Of a stretch of 64,000 bases of DNA, positions 27,112 through 36,347 are shown piece after piece (the first letter of the stretch is position 1; the number at the start of each line of letters is the position of its first letter). Under the pieces are notes generated by a model that made no database searches, had not been told where the DNA came from, and saw only the letters and a program-made list of their open reading frames with translations. Source of the stretch: Cohnella sp. SGD-V74. GTDB taxonomy: Bacteria > Bacillota > Bacilli > Paenibacillales > Paenibacillaceae. Location: assembly GCF_003001675.1 (NCBI RefSeq), contig NZ_PVYW01000003.1:310001-374000 (forward strand). Reading direction: 5' to 3'. The position numbers and the translations under genes were made by a program.

Positions 27112-28351
27112 AGTCGTAACGAAAGCCAAGGCGGCTCGGGAAACGACCGCCGCGTTGAATAACCTGACTACCGAGCAGAAGAACGAGGCGCTGATTTTAA
27201 TCGCGGACGCCCTGCTTGCCGCTGAAGACCGCCTGCTCGCCGCGAACGAGGAGGATATCGTCCGCGGGCGCGCCCAAGGCACGTCGGAATCGCTGCTCGA
27301 CCGGCTGAAGCTGACTCCGCAGCGGCTGCAAGGCATCGCCCAAGGCGTCCGGGAAGTCGTCGAGCTGCCCGATCCGGTCGGCGAAACGCTGCAGTCGTTC
27401 GATCGTCCTAACGGGTTGTCCATCGAACAGAGGCGCGTGCCGCTCGGCGTTATCGGCATGATCTATGAAGCGCGGCCCAACGTCACTGTGGACGCCGCCT
27501 CTCTCTGCCTGAAAACCGGGAACGCCGTCGTGCTTCGCGGCGGTTCGGCGGCGCTCTCCTCCAACCGCGCCATCGTCGAGGTCATGCGCGAGGCGCTGTC
27601 GCGCTCGGCCCTTCCCGCGGACGCGCTGCAGCTGATCGAGGATTCGGACCGCAAGTCGGTCGACGAAATGCTGAAGCTGAACGGCTTGCTGGACGTCATC
27701 ATTCCGCGCGGAGGCGCATCGCTTATTCAGAACGTCGTGCAGAACGCGACGGTGCCCGTCATCGAGACGGGCGCGGGCATCTGCCATACGTTCGCGGACG
27801 CGAGCGCGGATTACGCGATGGCGGAAGCGATCGCCCTGAACGCGAAGGTTCAGCGTCCGTCGGTGTGCAACTCCATGGAGACGCTGCTGCTGCACGAAGC
27901 GTTCGCTTCCGAGCATCTGGCCGCCCTTGCCGACAAATTCACGCAAGCCGGCGTCAAGCTGAAAGGCTGCGAAGCGTCCCGCAAGCTCGTTCCGTCAATC
28001 GAGACGGCAACCGCGGAAGATTACGCCACCGAATACAACGACTACATTTTGAACCTGAAAATTGTAAAAGATGTAGACGAAGCGCTCGCCCACATCCGCA
28101 AGTTCGGAACGCAGCATTCGGAGTGCATCGTGACGGAAGACGCCGGGAACGCCGAACGCTTCCTGCAGGAAGTCGACGCCGCCGCCGTCTACCATAACGC
28201 CTCCACCCGCTTCACCGACGGCTTCGAATTCGGCTTCGGCGCCGAAATCGGCATCAGCACGCAGAAGCTGCACGCGCGCGGTCCGATGGGACTGCCCGCC
28301 CTCACTTCGACGAAATACCGCATTGTCGGTTCGGGTCAAATCAGAGCTTAG
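27104..28351 (+). CDS. proA: Gamma-glutamyl phosphate reductase
   Basis: A 415-aa NADPH-dependent reductase of the aldehyde dehydrogenase superfamily that turns gamma-glutamyl phosphate into glutamate semialdehyde. Characteristic stretches are PLGVIGMIYEARPNVTVDAA, LRGGSAALSSN, VIPRGGASLI, and the Cys loop AKVQRPSVCNSMETLL. ATG at 27104 lies inside the end of proB, so translation is probably coupled. Confidence 0.96.
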   Translation: MSEVVTKAKAARETTAALNNLTTEQKNEALILIADALLAAEDRLLAANEEDIVRGRAQGTSESLLDRLKLTPQRLQGIAQGVREVVELPDPVGETLQSFDRPNGLSIEQRRVPLGVIGMIYEARPNVTVDAASLCLKTGNAVVLRGGSAALSSNRAIVEVMREALSRSALPADALQLIEDSDRKSVDEMLKLNGLLDVIIPRGGASLIQNVVQNATVPVIETGAGICHTFADASADYAMAEAIALNAKVQRPSVCNSMETLLLHEAFASEHLAALADKFTQAGVKLKGCEASRKLVPSIETATAEDYATEYNDYILNLKIVKDVDEALAHIRKFGTQHSECIVTEDAGNAERFLQEVDAAAVYHNASTRFTDGFEFGFGAEIGISTQKLHARGPMGLPALTSTKYRIVGSGQIRA

Positions 28352-28368
28352 GAGCGTGCAACGGAAAA

Positions 28369-29241
28369 ATGACGAATTCAACCTCCTCCCCCTTGCGGGG
28401 AGTTCGACTTTGCTTTTACGGGGCGGGCTCGATGGCGGAAGCGATTTTGCGCGGCCTGGTCGAGCCCAAGCTGGCCGAACCGGGCAGCATCTCCGTCATG
28501 AACCGGCAGAACGCCGAACGCCTGCGGGAGCTGGCCTCCCGCTACGGCGTCGTTCCCGCCGATACGGACGACAAGAAGAACGAGGCGCTGACGTCCGCGG
28601 ACGTCGTCGTTCTCGGCATGAAGCCGAAGGATGCCGCGACGGCGATCAAGGCGCTTAAGCCGCTGCTCCGTCCGGAGCAGCTCGTCGTATCGCTCATTGC
28701 CGGCCTGTCTATCTCTACCATCCACCAGTTGCTCGGCCGCGAGCAGCCGGTCGTCCGCACGATGCCGAATACGTCCAGCACGATCGGCCTCGGGGCGACG
28801 GGCATCAGCTTCTCCGAAGCCGTCTCCGCGGAGCGCCGCGAGCTGGCGCTGGCCATGTTCGGCGCCATCGGCATGACCGCCGTCGTCGAGGAACCGCTGA
28901 TCGAGGCGGTCAACGGCGTGTCCGGCAGCGGCCCGGCTTACGTGTACTATCTGATGGAAGCGATGATCGACGCCGGAGTGAAGCTCGGCTTAACGCCGGA
29001 AGCGGCCAAGGCGCTTACCGTCCAGACGGTTCGCGGCGCTGCCGAGATGGTGCTGTCTACCGGGGAGAATCCGGGCGAGCTGCGCCGCAAAGTCACGTCG
29101 CCGAACGGAACGACCCAAGCGGCCATCGAGACGCTGGACCGGTTCGACTTCCGGGAAGGCATGAACCAGGCCATCCTGCGCTGCGCGGAGAGAGCCCGCG
29201 AGATGGGCGAGGCCATCCGCGAAGAAGCCGTCAAATCCTGA
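28369..29241 (+). CDS. proC: Pyrroline-5-carboxylate reductase
   Basis: A 290-aa NAD(P)H-dependent enzyme for the last step of proline synthesis. The N-terminal Rossmann motif is CFYGAGSMAEAILRGL, and the C-terminal signature includes GSGPAYVYYLMEAMIDAGVK and VTSPNGTTQAAIETL. It follows proA by 17 bp. No terminator was seen between proC and mtnW (63 bp), so the transcript may continue into the methionine-salvage genes. Confidence 0.95.
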   Translation: MTNSTSSPLRGVRLCFYGAGSMAEAILRGLVEPKLAEPGSISVMNRQNAERLRELASRYGVVPADTDDKKNEALTSADVVVLGMKPKDAATAIKALKPLLRPEQLVVSLIAGLSISTIHQLLGREQPVVRTMPNTSSTIGLGATGISFSEAVSAERRELALAMFGAIGMTAVVEEPLIEAVNGVSGSGPAYVYYLMEAMIDAGVKLGLTPEAAKALTVQTVRGAAEMVLSTGENPGELRRKVTSPNGTTQAAIETLDRFDFREGMNQAILRCAERAREMGEAIREEAVKS

Positions 29242-29304
29242 TCCGCAAGTATAGAAGAGGTTGTTCCAAAAGAAGATTTGCAAGGAAAGAAGGTTATCAT
29301 CGAA

Positions 29305-30537
29305 ATGAATTCCTCTGCCTATAGCCATGCCACTTACCGGCTGTACGACGACAAGGCCGATTTCGCCAAAAAGGCGCAGAGCATCGCCGTCGGACTCACC
29401 GTAGGAAGCTGGACCGAGCTGCCGGAGGCGGCCAAGGAACAGATGCAGAAGCATCTTGGCCAAGTCGTGTCCGTAGAGGCGCACGAGCCCGAAGGCGTGC
29501 AGCCGGGCGAACGCTATGCCGATATTACGATCGCTTACCCGGACGTCAACTTCAGCCGGGACATTCCCGCCTTCCTGGTCACCGCGTTCGGCAAGCTGTC
29601 GATGGACGGCCGCATCAAGCTGATCGACATCGCGCCGTCCTCCGACTTCCTGAGCGCGTTCCCCGGGCCGAAATTCGGCGTCCAAGGCGTGCGCGACTTG
29701 CTCGGCGTTCACGACCGGCCGCTCGTCATGAGCATTTTCAAATCCGTTATCGGCCACGATCTGGCGAATCTCCGCGAGCAGTTCCTCCAGCAGGCGCTCG
29801 GCGGCGTCGACCTGATCAAGGACGACGAAATTTTGTTCGAGAACCCGCTGACCCCGTTGGAGCGGCGCATCGAGGCATGCGTCTCCGCCGCCAAGGAAGC
29901 GGAGCAGGCCACCGGACAGAAACTCATCTACTTCGCGAACTTGACCGGATCGACGTTCGAGCTGAAGGAGAATGCCAAGCGGGCAATTGCGGCGGGAGCG
30001 AACGGCCTCCTGTTCAACGTGCTCGCCTACGGATTCGATGCGCTCGCCGAGCTGGCCAAGGACCCGGACGTCAACGTCCCGATCGCCGCCCATCCGGCGA
30101 TGGCCGGCGCGTTCTACCCTTCGCCGCACTACGGCATCTCGGCGCCCGTGCTGCTCGGCAAGCTGATGCGGATCGCCGGAGCGGATCTGTCGCTGTTCCC
30201 TTCCCCTTACGGCTCGGTCGTCATGCCGAAGGCGGAAAACCTCGCAGTCATGGAGGCGCTGCTTGTGCCCGGGCTGCCGCAGAAGCCGGCGTTCCCGGTT
30301 CCGTCCGCGGGCATTCATCCAGGCCTCGTGCCGCTGATTATGGGAGACTTCGGCCCCGAAGTTGTCGTGAATGCGGGCGGCGGCGTGCACGGTCATCCCG
30401 GAGGCGCGGCTGCCGGAGGACGCGCGTTCCGTCAGGCGGTAGACGCAACCAAATCGGGAGTCCCGCTGGAAAAATACGCTGAAAATCACGAGGAATTGCG
30501 CATCGCGATCGAACGCTGGGGGGTACGCACATCTTGA
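29305..30537 (+). CDS. mtnW: RuBisCO-like 2,3-diketo-5-methylthiopentyl-1-phosphate enolase
   Basis: A 410-aa RuBisCO-like protein. It catalyses the enolisation of diketomethylthiopentyl phosphate in methionine salvage and does not fix CO2. Recognised motifs: GLTVGSWTELPE, FGKLSMDGRIKL, PGPKFGVQGVRDLLG, and GGVDLIKDDEI with the metal-site lysine. Loop residues are AGIHPGLVPLIMGDFG and NAGGGVHGHPGG. The frame is open from a TTG at 29278, but MNSSAYSHATYRL at 29305 aligns with the family N terminus and follows AAGG-rich sequence. Followed by mtnX with a 4-nt TTGA overlap. Confidence 0.94.
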   Translation: MNSSAYSHATYRLYDDKADFAKKAQSIAVGLTVGSWTELPEAAKEQMQKHLGQVVSVEAHEPEGVQPGERYADITIAYPDVNFSRDIPAFLVTAFGKLSMDGRIKLIDIAPSSDFLSAFPGPKFGVQGVRDLLGVHDRPLVMSIFKSVIGHDLANLREQFLQQALGGVDLIKDDEILFENPLTPLERRIEACVSAAKEAEQATGQKLIYFANLTGSTFELKENAKRAIAAGANGLLFNVLAYGFDALAELAKDPDVNVPIAAHPAMAGAFYPSPHYGISAPVLLGKLMRIAGADLSLFPSPYGSVVMPKAENLAVMEALLVPGLPQKPAFPVPSAGIHPGLVPLIMGDFGPEVVVNAGGGVHGHPGGAAAGGRAFRQAVDATKSGVPLEKYAENHEELRIAIERWGVRTS

Positions 30538-31226
30538 GCGGCACGACAGCTAAGTTTCCGCGTCAACCGGTATTGTTCTGCGACTTTGACGGCACGATCA
30601 CGCTCAGCGACAATATCATCGCCGTCATGAAGCATTTTAACCCGCCGGGTTGGGATGAGATCGTACAGGAAATCATCACCGACACGAAGTCCGTCAAGCA
30701 AGGCGTCGGCGAGATGTTCGCCCTCCTGCCTGCTTCCATGAAGGACGAAGTCAGAAATTACATCTTGACGAGCGCGGGCATCCGTCCGGGCTTCGCCGAG
30801 CTGCTGGACTGGTGCAAGACCCACGACGTGCCCTTCTACGTCACGAGCGGCGGCATCGACTTCTTCGTCCATCCGCTGCTGGCGCCGTTCGGCATTCCGG
30901 CCGACCATGTTTACTGCAACGGCAGCGATTTCAGCGGGGACCGCATCCGGATTACGTGGCCGTACGACTGCGACGACCATTGCGACAACCGCGGTCGCTG
31001 CGGCATGTGCAAAACCGCCGTCATCCGCCGCTTCCCGGCGGACAGCCACTATCGCATTCTGATCGGGGACAGCGTCACCGATTTTCCCGGAGCGAAGATC
31101 GTCGACCTCGTCTTCTCCCGCTCCCATTTGACGGACAAGTGCCAAGAGCTCGGACTTCCGCACCTGCCGTTCGAGACGTTCCACGACGTCATTCATCATC
31201 TTGAACAAGGGGGCTTGCGCTCATGA
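30534..31226 (+). CDS. mtnX: 2-hydroxy-3-keto-5-methylthiopentenyl-1-phosphate phosphatase
   Basis: A 230-aa HAD-family phosphatase acting after MtnW. The nucleophile motif is FCDFDGTITLSDN; SGGIDFFV supplies the Ser/Thr motif and IGDSVTDFPGAK the acidic metal site. A Cys-rich insert DCDDHCDNRGRCGMCK may bind metal and is typical of MtnX. Start TTG at 30534 overlaps the mtnW stop; GGGGGT lies 9 nt upstream. Confidence 0.93.
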   Translation: MSGTTAKFPRQPVLFCDFDGTITLSDNIIAVMKHFNPPGWDEIVQEIITDTKSVKQGVGEMFALLPASMKDEVRNYILTSAGIRPGFAELLDWCKTHDVPFYVTSGGIDFFVHPLLAPFGIPADHVYCNGSDFSGDRIRITWPYDCDDHCDNRGRCGMCKTAVIRRFPADSHYRILIGDSVTDFPGAKIVDLVFSRSHLTDKCQELGLPHLPFETFHDVIHHLEQGGLRS

Positions 31227-31876
31227 GCTTCGCGGACATTACGACCGAAGAGAAGCGCCGAGTGCTCGGCGAGTTTACCGAAGTAAAGGCAGAATTCGCC
31301 TCGCGCGGCTGGTTCGCCGGCACTGGCGGCAATCTGTCGATGCGGATCGGCCCCTACTCGCCCGACCGCTTCTATTTCGCCGTTACGGCAAGCGGCAAGG
31401 ACAAGACGCGCTCGACGCCGGAGGACTTCCTGTTCGTCGACCAGGACGGCAAGCCGTGCGAGGCGACGACGCTCAAGCCCTCCGCCGAGACGTCGCTGCA
31501 CCGCGAAATTTACCGACTGACTGGTGCGGGCGCCATTTTCCATATTCATAGCGTATTTAACAACCTCGTCTCCGAGTGGTTCTGGGAACGCCGCGCCGTT
31601 CCGATTCAAGGCGTCGAGCTGATCAAGGCGTTCAACATTTGGGAAGAGGATGCGCGCATCGACGTGCCGATCCTGACCAATTACGCCGACGTGCCGCGCA
31701 TCGTCCCGGAAATTACCGAACGGCTCGATCCGCGCGTACCCGGCCTGCTGATCCGCAAGCACGGCGTATGCGCCTGGGGCAAAGACGCCTTCGAGGCGAA
31801 AAAGCATCTGGAGGCGTTCGAGTTTCTGTTCGAGTACGCCTACCGTTGGGAACTTTTAAACGGCCGCAAGGGCTGA
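31223..31876 (+). CDS. mtnB: Methylthioribulose-1-phosphate dehydratase
   Basis: A 217-aa class II aldolase-fold dehydratase that supplies the MtnW substrate. Motifs: FAGTGGNLSMRI, TASGKDK, SAETSLHREIY and the zinc-binding HIHS. Start ATG at 31223 makes an ATGA overlap with mtnX. In B. subtilis mtnD follows; here the operon ends with a strong terminator and no mtnD, mtnK or mtnA is present in the window. Confidence 0.93.
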   Translation: MSFADITTEEKRRVLGEFTEVKAEFASRGWFAGTGGNLSMRIGPYSPDRFYFAVTASGKDKTRSTPEDFLFVDQDGKPCEATTLKPSAETSLHREIYRLTGAGAIFHIHSVFNNLVSEWFWERRAVPIQGVELIKAFNIWEEDARIDVPILTNYADVPRIVPEITERLDPRVPGLLIRKHGVCAWGKDAFEAKKHLEAFEFLFEYAYRWELLNGRKG

Positions 31877-31945
31877 CTTCGAATTTGAATGCGTTTTGTC
31901 GGAGACGATTCAGATCAGGATAGCGAATTTTATACTTTCTGCAAT

Positions 31946-32006
31946 TGTCAAAAAAAATCCGCTTCCTCGTCTGCAATCGGCAGACAGGGAAGCGGATTTT
32001 TTGACA
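31946..32006. terminator. Bidirectional terminator between mtnB and dnaD
   Basis: A near-perfect long inverted repeat: TGTCAAAAAA...ATCCGCTTCC at 31946 pairs with GGAAGCGGATTTTTTGACA ending at 32006. An inner GTCTGC/GCAGAC stem adds to it. It gives T-runs on both strands and ends both convergent transcripts. Confidence 0.92.
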
Positions 32007-32023
32007 GAGCGTCGCCCCGGACT

Positions 32024-32728
32024 TCACCGCCCGCCGCGAAACTTCTGCGCATGATCGCGGGCTTGATCGACGTTCGTGACGCGGTTGCGGCTCCATTCGA
32101 GCAAAATCCGGTCGATGTAGCGGAAGCTCAGCTTGCCCGCGAACACCGATTCCTTCAGCGCGAAGCGGATCAGATCGTCCGGATACTGGTCCTGGTCGAG
32201 CCAGCCGTTCATAATTTCGTATTCCGTCGGCGTCAGCGGGCGTCCGAACTCCTGCTCGAACAGCGAGAACAGGCTGCCCGTCACCGGCGACAGCGCCGGC
32301 CGCACGGCGGCCGCGCGATCGGCGGCCTCGGCCGTCTCGTCGGCCCGTCCCGCCCGCATCGGCAGCTCTCCTGCCGACAGCAGAGCCCCGATCTCGTAAA
32401 ACAGCCCCGACAGATTGTAACGCTCCGATTGGACGCCGCTCGCCGGATCGAACACTTCGTCGATCTCGACGAAGCCGAGCTTCATCAGCTTCTGCAGCGC
32501 CTGCCCGACGACCGACGGCGAGCAGCCCAATCTCTCCTGAAGCTGCTCGATCGTCGGAAATTCGTTTTGTTCCAGCTGACGGTACGCGATCAGATGCATG
32601 AGCAGCATCGCTTCCGTATCGGTGAGCTTAAGCGCCCTGTAGGTTCGAAGCAAAGCGTACGGGATGCTGACGGCTCCGTCCATATATGCCTCCGCCATTC
32701 CCTTGGCCAAAGAACTGCGATCGTTCAT
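32024..32728 (-). CDS. dnaD: DNA replication initiation protein DnaD
   Basis: A 234-aa primosomal protein that helps load the replicative helicase. N-terminal winged-helix domain (about 20-110; TDTEAMLLMHLIAYRQLEQNEFPTIEQLQERLG) and C-terminal DnaB/DnaD domain (about 155-225; FEQEFGRPLTPTEYEIMNGWL, YIDRILLEWSRNRV). It follows asnS by 61 bp and ends its operon at the terminator 31946-32006. Confidence 0.95.
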   Translation of the reverse strand: MNDRSSLAKGMAEAYMDGAVSIPYALLRTYRALKLTDTEAMLLMHLIAYRQLEQNEFPTIEQLQERLGCSPSVVGQALQKLMKLGFVEIDEVFDPASGVQSERYNLSGLFYEIGALLSAGELPMRAGRADETAEAADRAAAVRPALSPVTGSLFSLFEQEFGRPLTPTEYEIMNGWLDQDQYPDDLIRFALKESVFAGKLSFRYIDRILLEWSRNRVTNVDQARDHAQKFRGGR

Positions 32729-32789
32729 CCCCCGGTTTCATCCCCTGTCTGCTCTTTAACGTGTCTATCGTTCAGCGGATTTCGTTCGT

Positions 32790-34082
32790 TTACGGATAGA
32801 GCCGGTACAGCGTGCGCGGGAAAGCAATCGTCTCACGAACGTGATCCAGGCCGCATATCCAGGCAACGACCCGCTCAAGTCCGAGCCCGAAGCCCGAATG
32901 CGGCACCGTTCCGTACTTCCGCAGATCCTTGTACCAGCCGTAGGCTTCTTCCGTCAGCTCGTGCTCGGCGAATCGCTCCGCCAGCAGCTCCGGATCGTCG
33001 ATCCGCTGCGAGCCGCCGATGATTTCCCCGTAGCCCTCCGGCGCAATCATGTCCGCGCACAGGACGACCTCCGGACGGTTCGGGTCCGGCTTCATGTAGA
33101 ACGCCTTAAAGCTCGCCGGATAGTGGGTGATGAATACCGGCCGGTCGAACTTCTCGGCGATTGCCGTCTCGTGAGGCGCGCCGAAATCTTCTCCCCAAGG
33201 CAGATCCATGCCGATTTCCTGGAGCAGCTCAAGCGCTTTGTCGTACGTAATGCGCGGGAACGGCGGTTTCACCCGTTCGAGCGCGGCGACGTCGCGTTCC
33301 AGCACGGCCAGCTCGGCCTTGCAGTTGCTTAGCACCCGGTCCACGATATGACCGATGAATTGCTCCTGAACGTTCAAGTTCTCTTCATGGTCGACGAAAG
33401 CCATCTCCGGCTCGATCATCCAAAACTCGATCAGATGGCGCCGGGTTTTCGATTTCTCCGCCCGGAACGTCGGGCCGAACGAGTATACTTTGCCCAGCGC
33501 CATCGCCGCCGCTTCCATGTAGAGCTGGCCGCTCTGCGTCAAATAGGCGTCCTCGTCGAAATATTTCGTATGGAACAGGTTCGTCGTACCTTCGCACGAA
33601 GACGGCGTCAGTACCGGCGGATCGACGAGCGTAAAACCGCGCTCGTCGAAAAACTGCTGTATCGCCGAGATGATTTGCGCGCGAATGCGCATAATGGCGC
33701 GTTGACGCGGCGCGCGCAGCCATAGATGGCGATGATCCATCAGGAAGTCGACTCCGTGCTCCTTCGGCGTGATCGGATAATCCTTGGCGATCTGGATAAT
33801 CTCGATGCCCGTCACCGCCAGCTCGAAGCCGGACGGACTGCGCGGCTCTTCCCGCACGAGACCCGTCACGTAGAACGAGCTCTCCTGCGTCAGTTGGCCC
33901 GCGCGTTCCCATACTTCTTCGGGCACTTCCGCTTTGACCAGCACGCCTTGAATGAAGCCCATGCCGTCGCGAATTTGCAGAAACTGAATTTTACCGCTGG
34001 AACGCTTGCGCGTCAGCCAGCCCCCGAACGTTACCGTCTGACCGACATAGCTGCCGATCGTCTTCAAATCTACACGTCCCAT
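32790..34082 (-). CDS. asnS: Asparaginyl-tRNA synthetase
   Basis: A 430-aa class IIb aminoacyl-tRNA synthetase. N-terminal OB-fold ([27 protein letters not shown]), motif 2 ([22 protein letters not shown]) and motif 3 ([27 protein letters not shown]) are present. The frame is open further upstream but MGRVDLKTI at 34082 follows AAAGGGGCT and matches the usual N terminus. Between ackA and dnaD; aspB, its neighbour in B. subtilis, is absent. Confidence 0.96.
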   Translation of the reverse strand: MGRVDLKTIGSYVGQTVTFGGWLTRKRSSGKIQFLQIRDGMGFIQGVLVKAEVPEEVWERAGQLTQESSFYVTGLVREEPRSPSGFELAVTGIEIIQIAKDYPITPKEHGVDFLMDHRHLWLRAPRQRAIMRIRAQIISAIQQFFDERGFTLVDPPVLTPSSCEGTTNLFHTKYFDEDAYLTQSGQLYMEAAAMALGKVYSFGPTFRAEKSKTRRHLIEFWMIEPEMAFVDHEENLNVQEQFIGHIVDRVLSNCKAELAVLERDVAALERVKPPFPRITYDKALELLQEIGMDLPWGEDFGAPHETAIAEKFDRPVFITHYPASFKAFYMKPDPNRPEVVLCADMIAPEGYGEIIGGSQRIDDPELLAERFAEHELTEEAYGWYKDLRKYGTVPHSGFGLGLERVVAWICGLDHVRETIAFPRTLYRLYP

Positions 34083-34125
34083 GGACACAGCCCCTTTCCG
34101 ATGTTCGATATGCAACAGCCTTATC

Positions 34126-35340
34126 TTACCGGCCGCCTGCTTTATTTTTGACAAGCCGGAACGTATCCCGCGCGATCAGCAGCTCCTCGTTCGTCGGAAC
34201 GACCAGCACGCTGATCTCGGAATCGTCGGTCGTAATTCTGCGCGGCTCCGAAGAGCGAATCGCGTTCCTCTCCTCGTCCAGCCGCACGCCGAAGAACGTC
34301 AATCGCTCGCAGACCGCCTTGCGCAAGACGTCCGAGTTTTCCCCGACGCCTGCGGTGAAAATGATCGCATCGGCTCCATCCATCGCCGCGACGTAAGCGC
34401 CGATATATTTGCGAATCCGGTAAGCGTACATGTCGAACGCCAGCTTCGCCTTCTCGTTGCCTTCGTTCATCGCCTCGACGATCTCGCGCATATCGCTGCT
34501 GACTCCCGAGACGGCGATCAGTCCGCTGTGCTTGTTTAGCATCGAGCTGACCTCGTTCAGCGTCAAATCTTCCTTGTTGATCGTGTACGGCACGACCGCC
34601 GGGTCCAGATCCCCGCTGCGCGTCCCCATCATCAGCCCTTCAAGCGGCGTCATGCCCATGCTCGTATCGTACGACTTGCCGTGCAAAATCGCGGTGCAGC
34701 TCGCTCCGTTGCCGATGTGGCACGTGATCAGCTTCAGCTGGTCGAGCGGCTTGCCCAGAAACTCGGCCGCGCGCTGGCTGACATAGTCGTGCGACGTGCC
34801 GTGGAAGCCGTAGCGGCGGATTTTGTGCTTGCGGTACAATACCGTCGGAATCGCGTACAAGTACGAGATCGGCGGCATCGTCTGATGGAAGGCGGTATCG
34901 AACACGACTGCCTGCGGGACGCTTGGCAAGTTGTCTTCGACCGCCGTGATGCCCATCATGTGCGCCGGATTGTGCAGCGGAGCCAGGTCGAACAGCCTGC
35001 GGATTTCCAGCTTGACGCTGTGGTCGACGAGCACCGACTCGCTGAACGATTCGCCTCCATGCACGACACGATGGCCGACTGCCTGAATGTCCGAGATGTT
35101 CCGCAGCACGCCGAACTTCCGGTGCGTCAGCATGTCGAGCACCTTCTTGATCGCCGTCGTATGATCGAGAATTTCGCTTACTTCCCGCACTTCCGGCTGA
35201 TGGGCGACCTCGTGCGTCAGGATCGAGGAATCCATTCCAATCCGCTCGACCCGTCCCGTGGCCATGGCGGTTTCCGTCTTCATATCGTACAGCTGGTATT
35301 TGAGCGAGGAGCTCCCCGCGTTAATGACGAGAATGTTCAT
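34126..35340 (-). CDS. ackA: Acetate kinase
   Basis: A 404-aa enzyme that makes ATP and acetate from acetyl phosphate. Motifs: [42 protein letters not shown] and FTAGVGENS of the acetokinase family. Length fits acetate kinase better than butyrate kinase. Its start overlaps the hbd stop by 4 nt (ATGA). pta is not in the window. Confidence 0.94.
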   Translation of the reverse strand: MNILVINAGSSSLKYQLYDMKTETAMATGRVERIGMDSSILTHEVAHQPEVREVSEILDHTTAIKKVLDMLTHRKFGVLRNISDIQAVGHRVVHGGESFSESVLVDHSVKLEIRRLFDLAPLHNPAHMMGITAVEDNLPSVPQAVVFDTAFHQTMPPISYLYAIPTVLYRKHKIRRYGFHGTSHDYVSQRAAEFLGKPLDQLKLITCHIGNGASCTAILHGKSYDTSMGMTPLEGLMMGTRSGDLDPAVVPYTINKEDLTLNEVSSMLNKHSGLIAVSGVSSDMREIVEAMNEGNEKAKLAFDMYAYRIRKYIGAYVAAMDGADAIIFTAGVGENSDVLRKAVCERLTFFGVRLDEERNAIRSSEPRRITTDDSEISVLVVPTNEELLIARDTFRLVKNKAGGR

Positions 35341-36209
35341 GACAACCGTTCACCGTCCTTGTCGTACTTGAAAAATCCGATTCCCGTCTTGATGCCGAGC
35401 TGGCCGGCCCGTACTTTCTTCTTCAACAGAAACGACGGCCGGTATTTCAGTTCCCCGTATTCCCGGAACATCCGCTCAAGGGCGGCCAGAACGGAATCGA
35501 GCCCGAAGCGGTCCGCCATCTCCAGCGGTCCGTGCTCGAAGCTGTAGCCCATGCTCATCGCATCGTCGATGTCTTCGGGAGAAGCCACCCCTTCTTCAAG
35601 CAGATGAAGCGCTTCGTTGATGAGCAGGCAGATCAGCCTCGTCGTCACGTATCCGGGAGACTCGTACACCATGACGCCTTTTTTCGACAGGACGTGGTCG
35701 ATGAACGACTTCGTCTTGCCGAACGTCTCGTCGGAAGTTTGCAGCCCCCGAATGATCTCGACGACATCGATCCGGAAAGCCGGATAGACGAAGTGCATGC
35801 CGATGACCCGTCCCGGATATTTACTGACCCCCGCAAGCTCGGTCAAGCTCAGCGTCGACGTATTGCTCGCCACGATCGCATCCGAAGCCAGAATGTCGTC
35901 GAGCTGTCGGATCACTTCTTTTTTGCTGTCCAGCTCTTCGCTGATCGTCTCGATGACAAGATCGCATTTCGCCAGATCGTGCAGCGAAGCTTCCATATGT
36001 ATTCGGCTAAGCGTGAGCTTCTTCTCCGCCGCCGTAATGGCCCATCTCTCGAGCTGTCGATCCAGGCTGAGCTCCAGCATTTCCCTTGCCTGCTGAAGCT
36101 TCTCCGGCGTTTTCTCCACCAGATGCACGTCCAGCCCTTTTACCGAGAGCATCTCGGCAATGCTCTGCCCCATCGTTCCCGCGCCTACTACGCCAACGAC
36201 TCTAAACAT
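35337..36209 (-). CDS. 3-hydroxybutyryl-CoA dehydrogenase family protein
   Basis: A 290-aa NAD-dependent 3-hydroxyacyl-CoA dehydrogenase. N-terminal Rossmann motif VVGVVGAGTMGQSIAE, NTSTLSLTELA with catalytic-region Ser/Asn, and GMHFVYPAFRIDVVEII where family members read HFFNPV (His retained). ATG at 36209 is 9 nt after TTGGAGGGAA, so the longer open frame was rejected. Coupled to ackA by an ATGA overlap; the pairing suggests a fermentative or overflow branch from acyl-CoA, but the substrate is not certain (hbd/mmgB-like). The HFxNP motif change is unusual enough to leave the exact activity open. Confidence 0.85.
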   Translation of the reverse strand: MFRVVGVVGAGTMGQSIAEMLSVKGLDVHLVEKTPEKLQQAREMLELSLDRQLERWAITAAEKKLTLSRIHMEASLHDLAKCDLVIETISEELDSKKEVIRQLDDILASDAIVASNTSTLSLTELAGVSKYPGRVIGMHFVYPAFRIDVVEIIRGLQTSDETFGKTKSFIDHVLSKKGVMVYESPGYVTTRLICLLINEALHLLEEGVASPEDIDDAMSMGYSFEHGPLEMADRFGLDSVLAALERMFREYGELKYRPSFLLKKKVRAGQLGIKTGIGFFKYDKDGERLS

Positions 36210-36280
36210 ATGTCTGTTCCCTCCAACCCGATTGCTGCGATGAATTTCGCGCTCTATACAAGAATAAGATGATCGCACCC

Positions 36281-36312
36281 GTTCCGCATTGAAAAATCTC
36301 ACATTGCGGAAC
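36281..36312. promoter_or_regulatory. Inverted repeat upstream of the hydroxyacyl-CoA dehydrogenase gene
   Basis: GTTCCGCA at 36281-36288 pairs with TGCGGAAC at 36305-36312, with near-symmetric extension inward. It lies 72 bp before the start codon, has no T-run, and could be an operator (TetR/FadR-like) or an mRNA hairpin. Confidence 0.4.
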
Positions 36313-36347
36313 ATTTTATCGGGTACTCTCATCTTATCATATCACCA

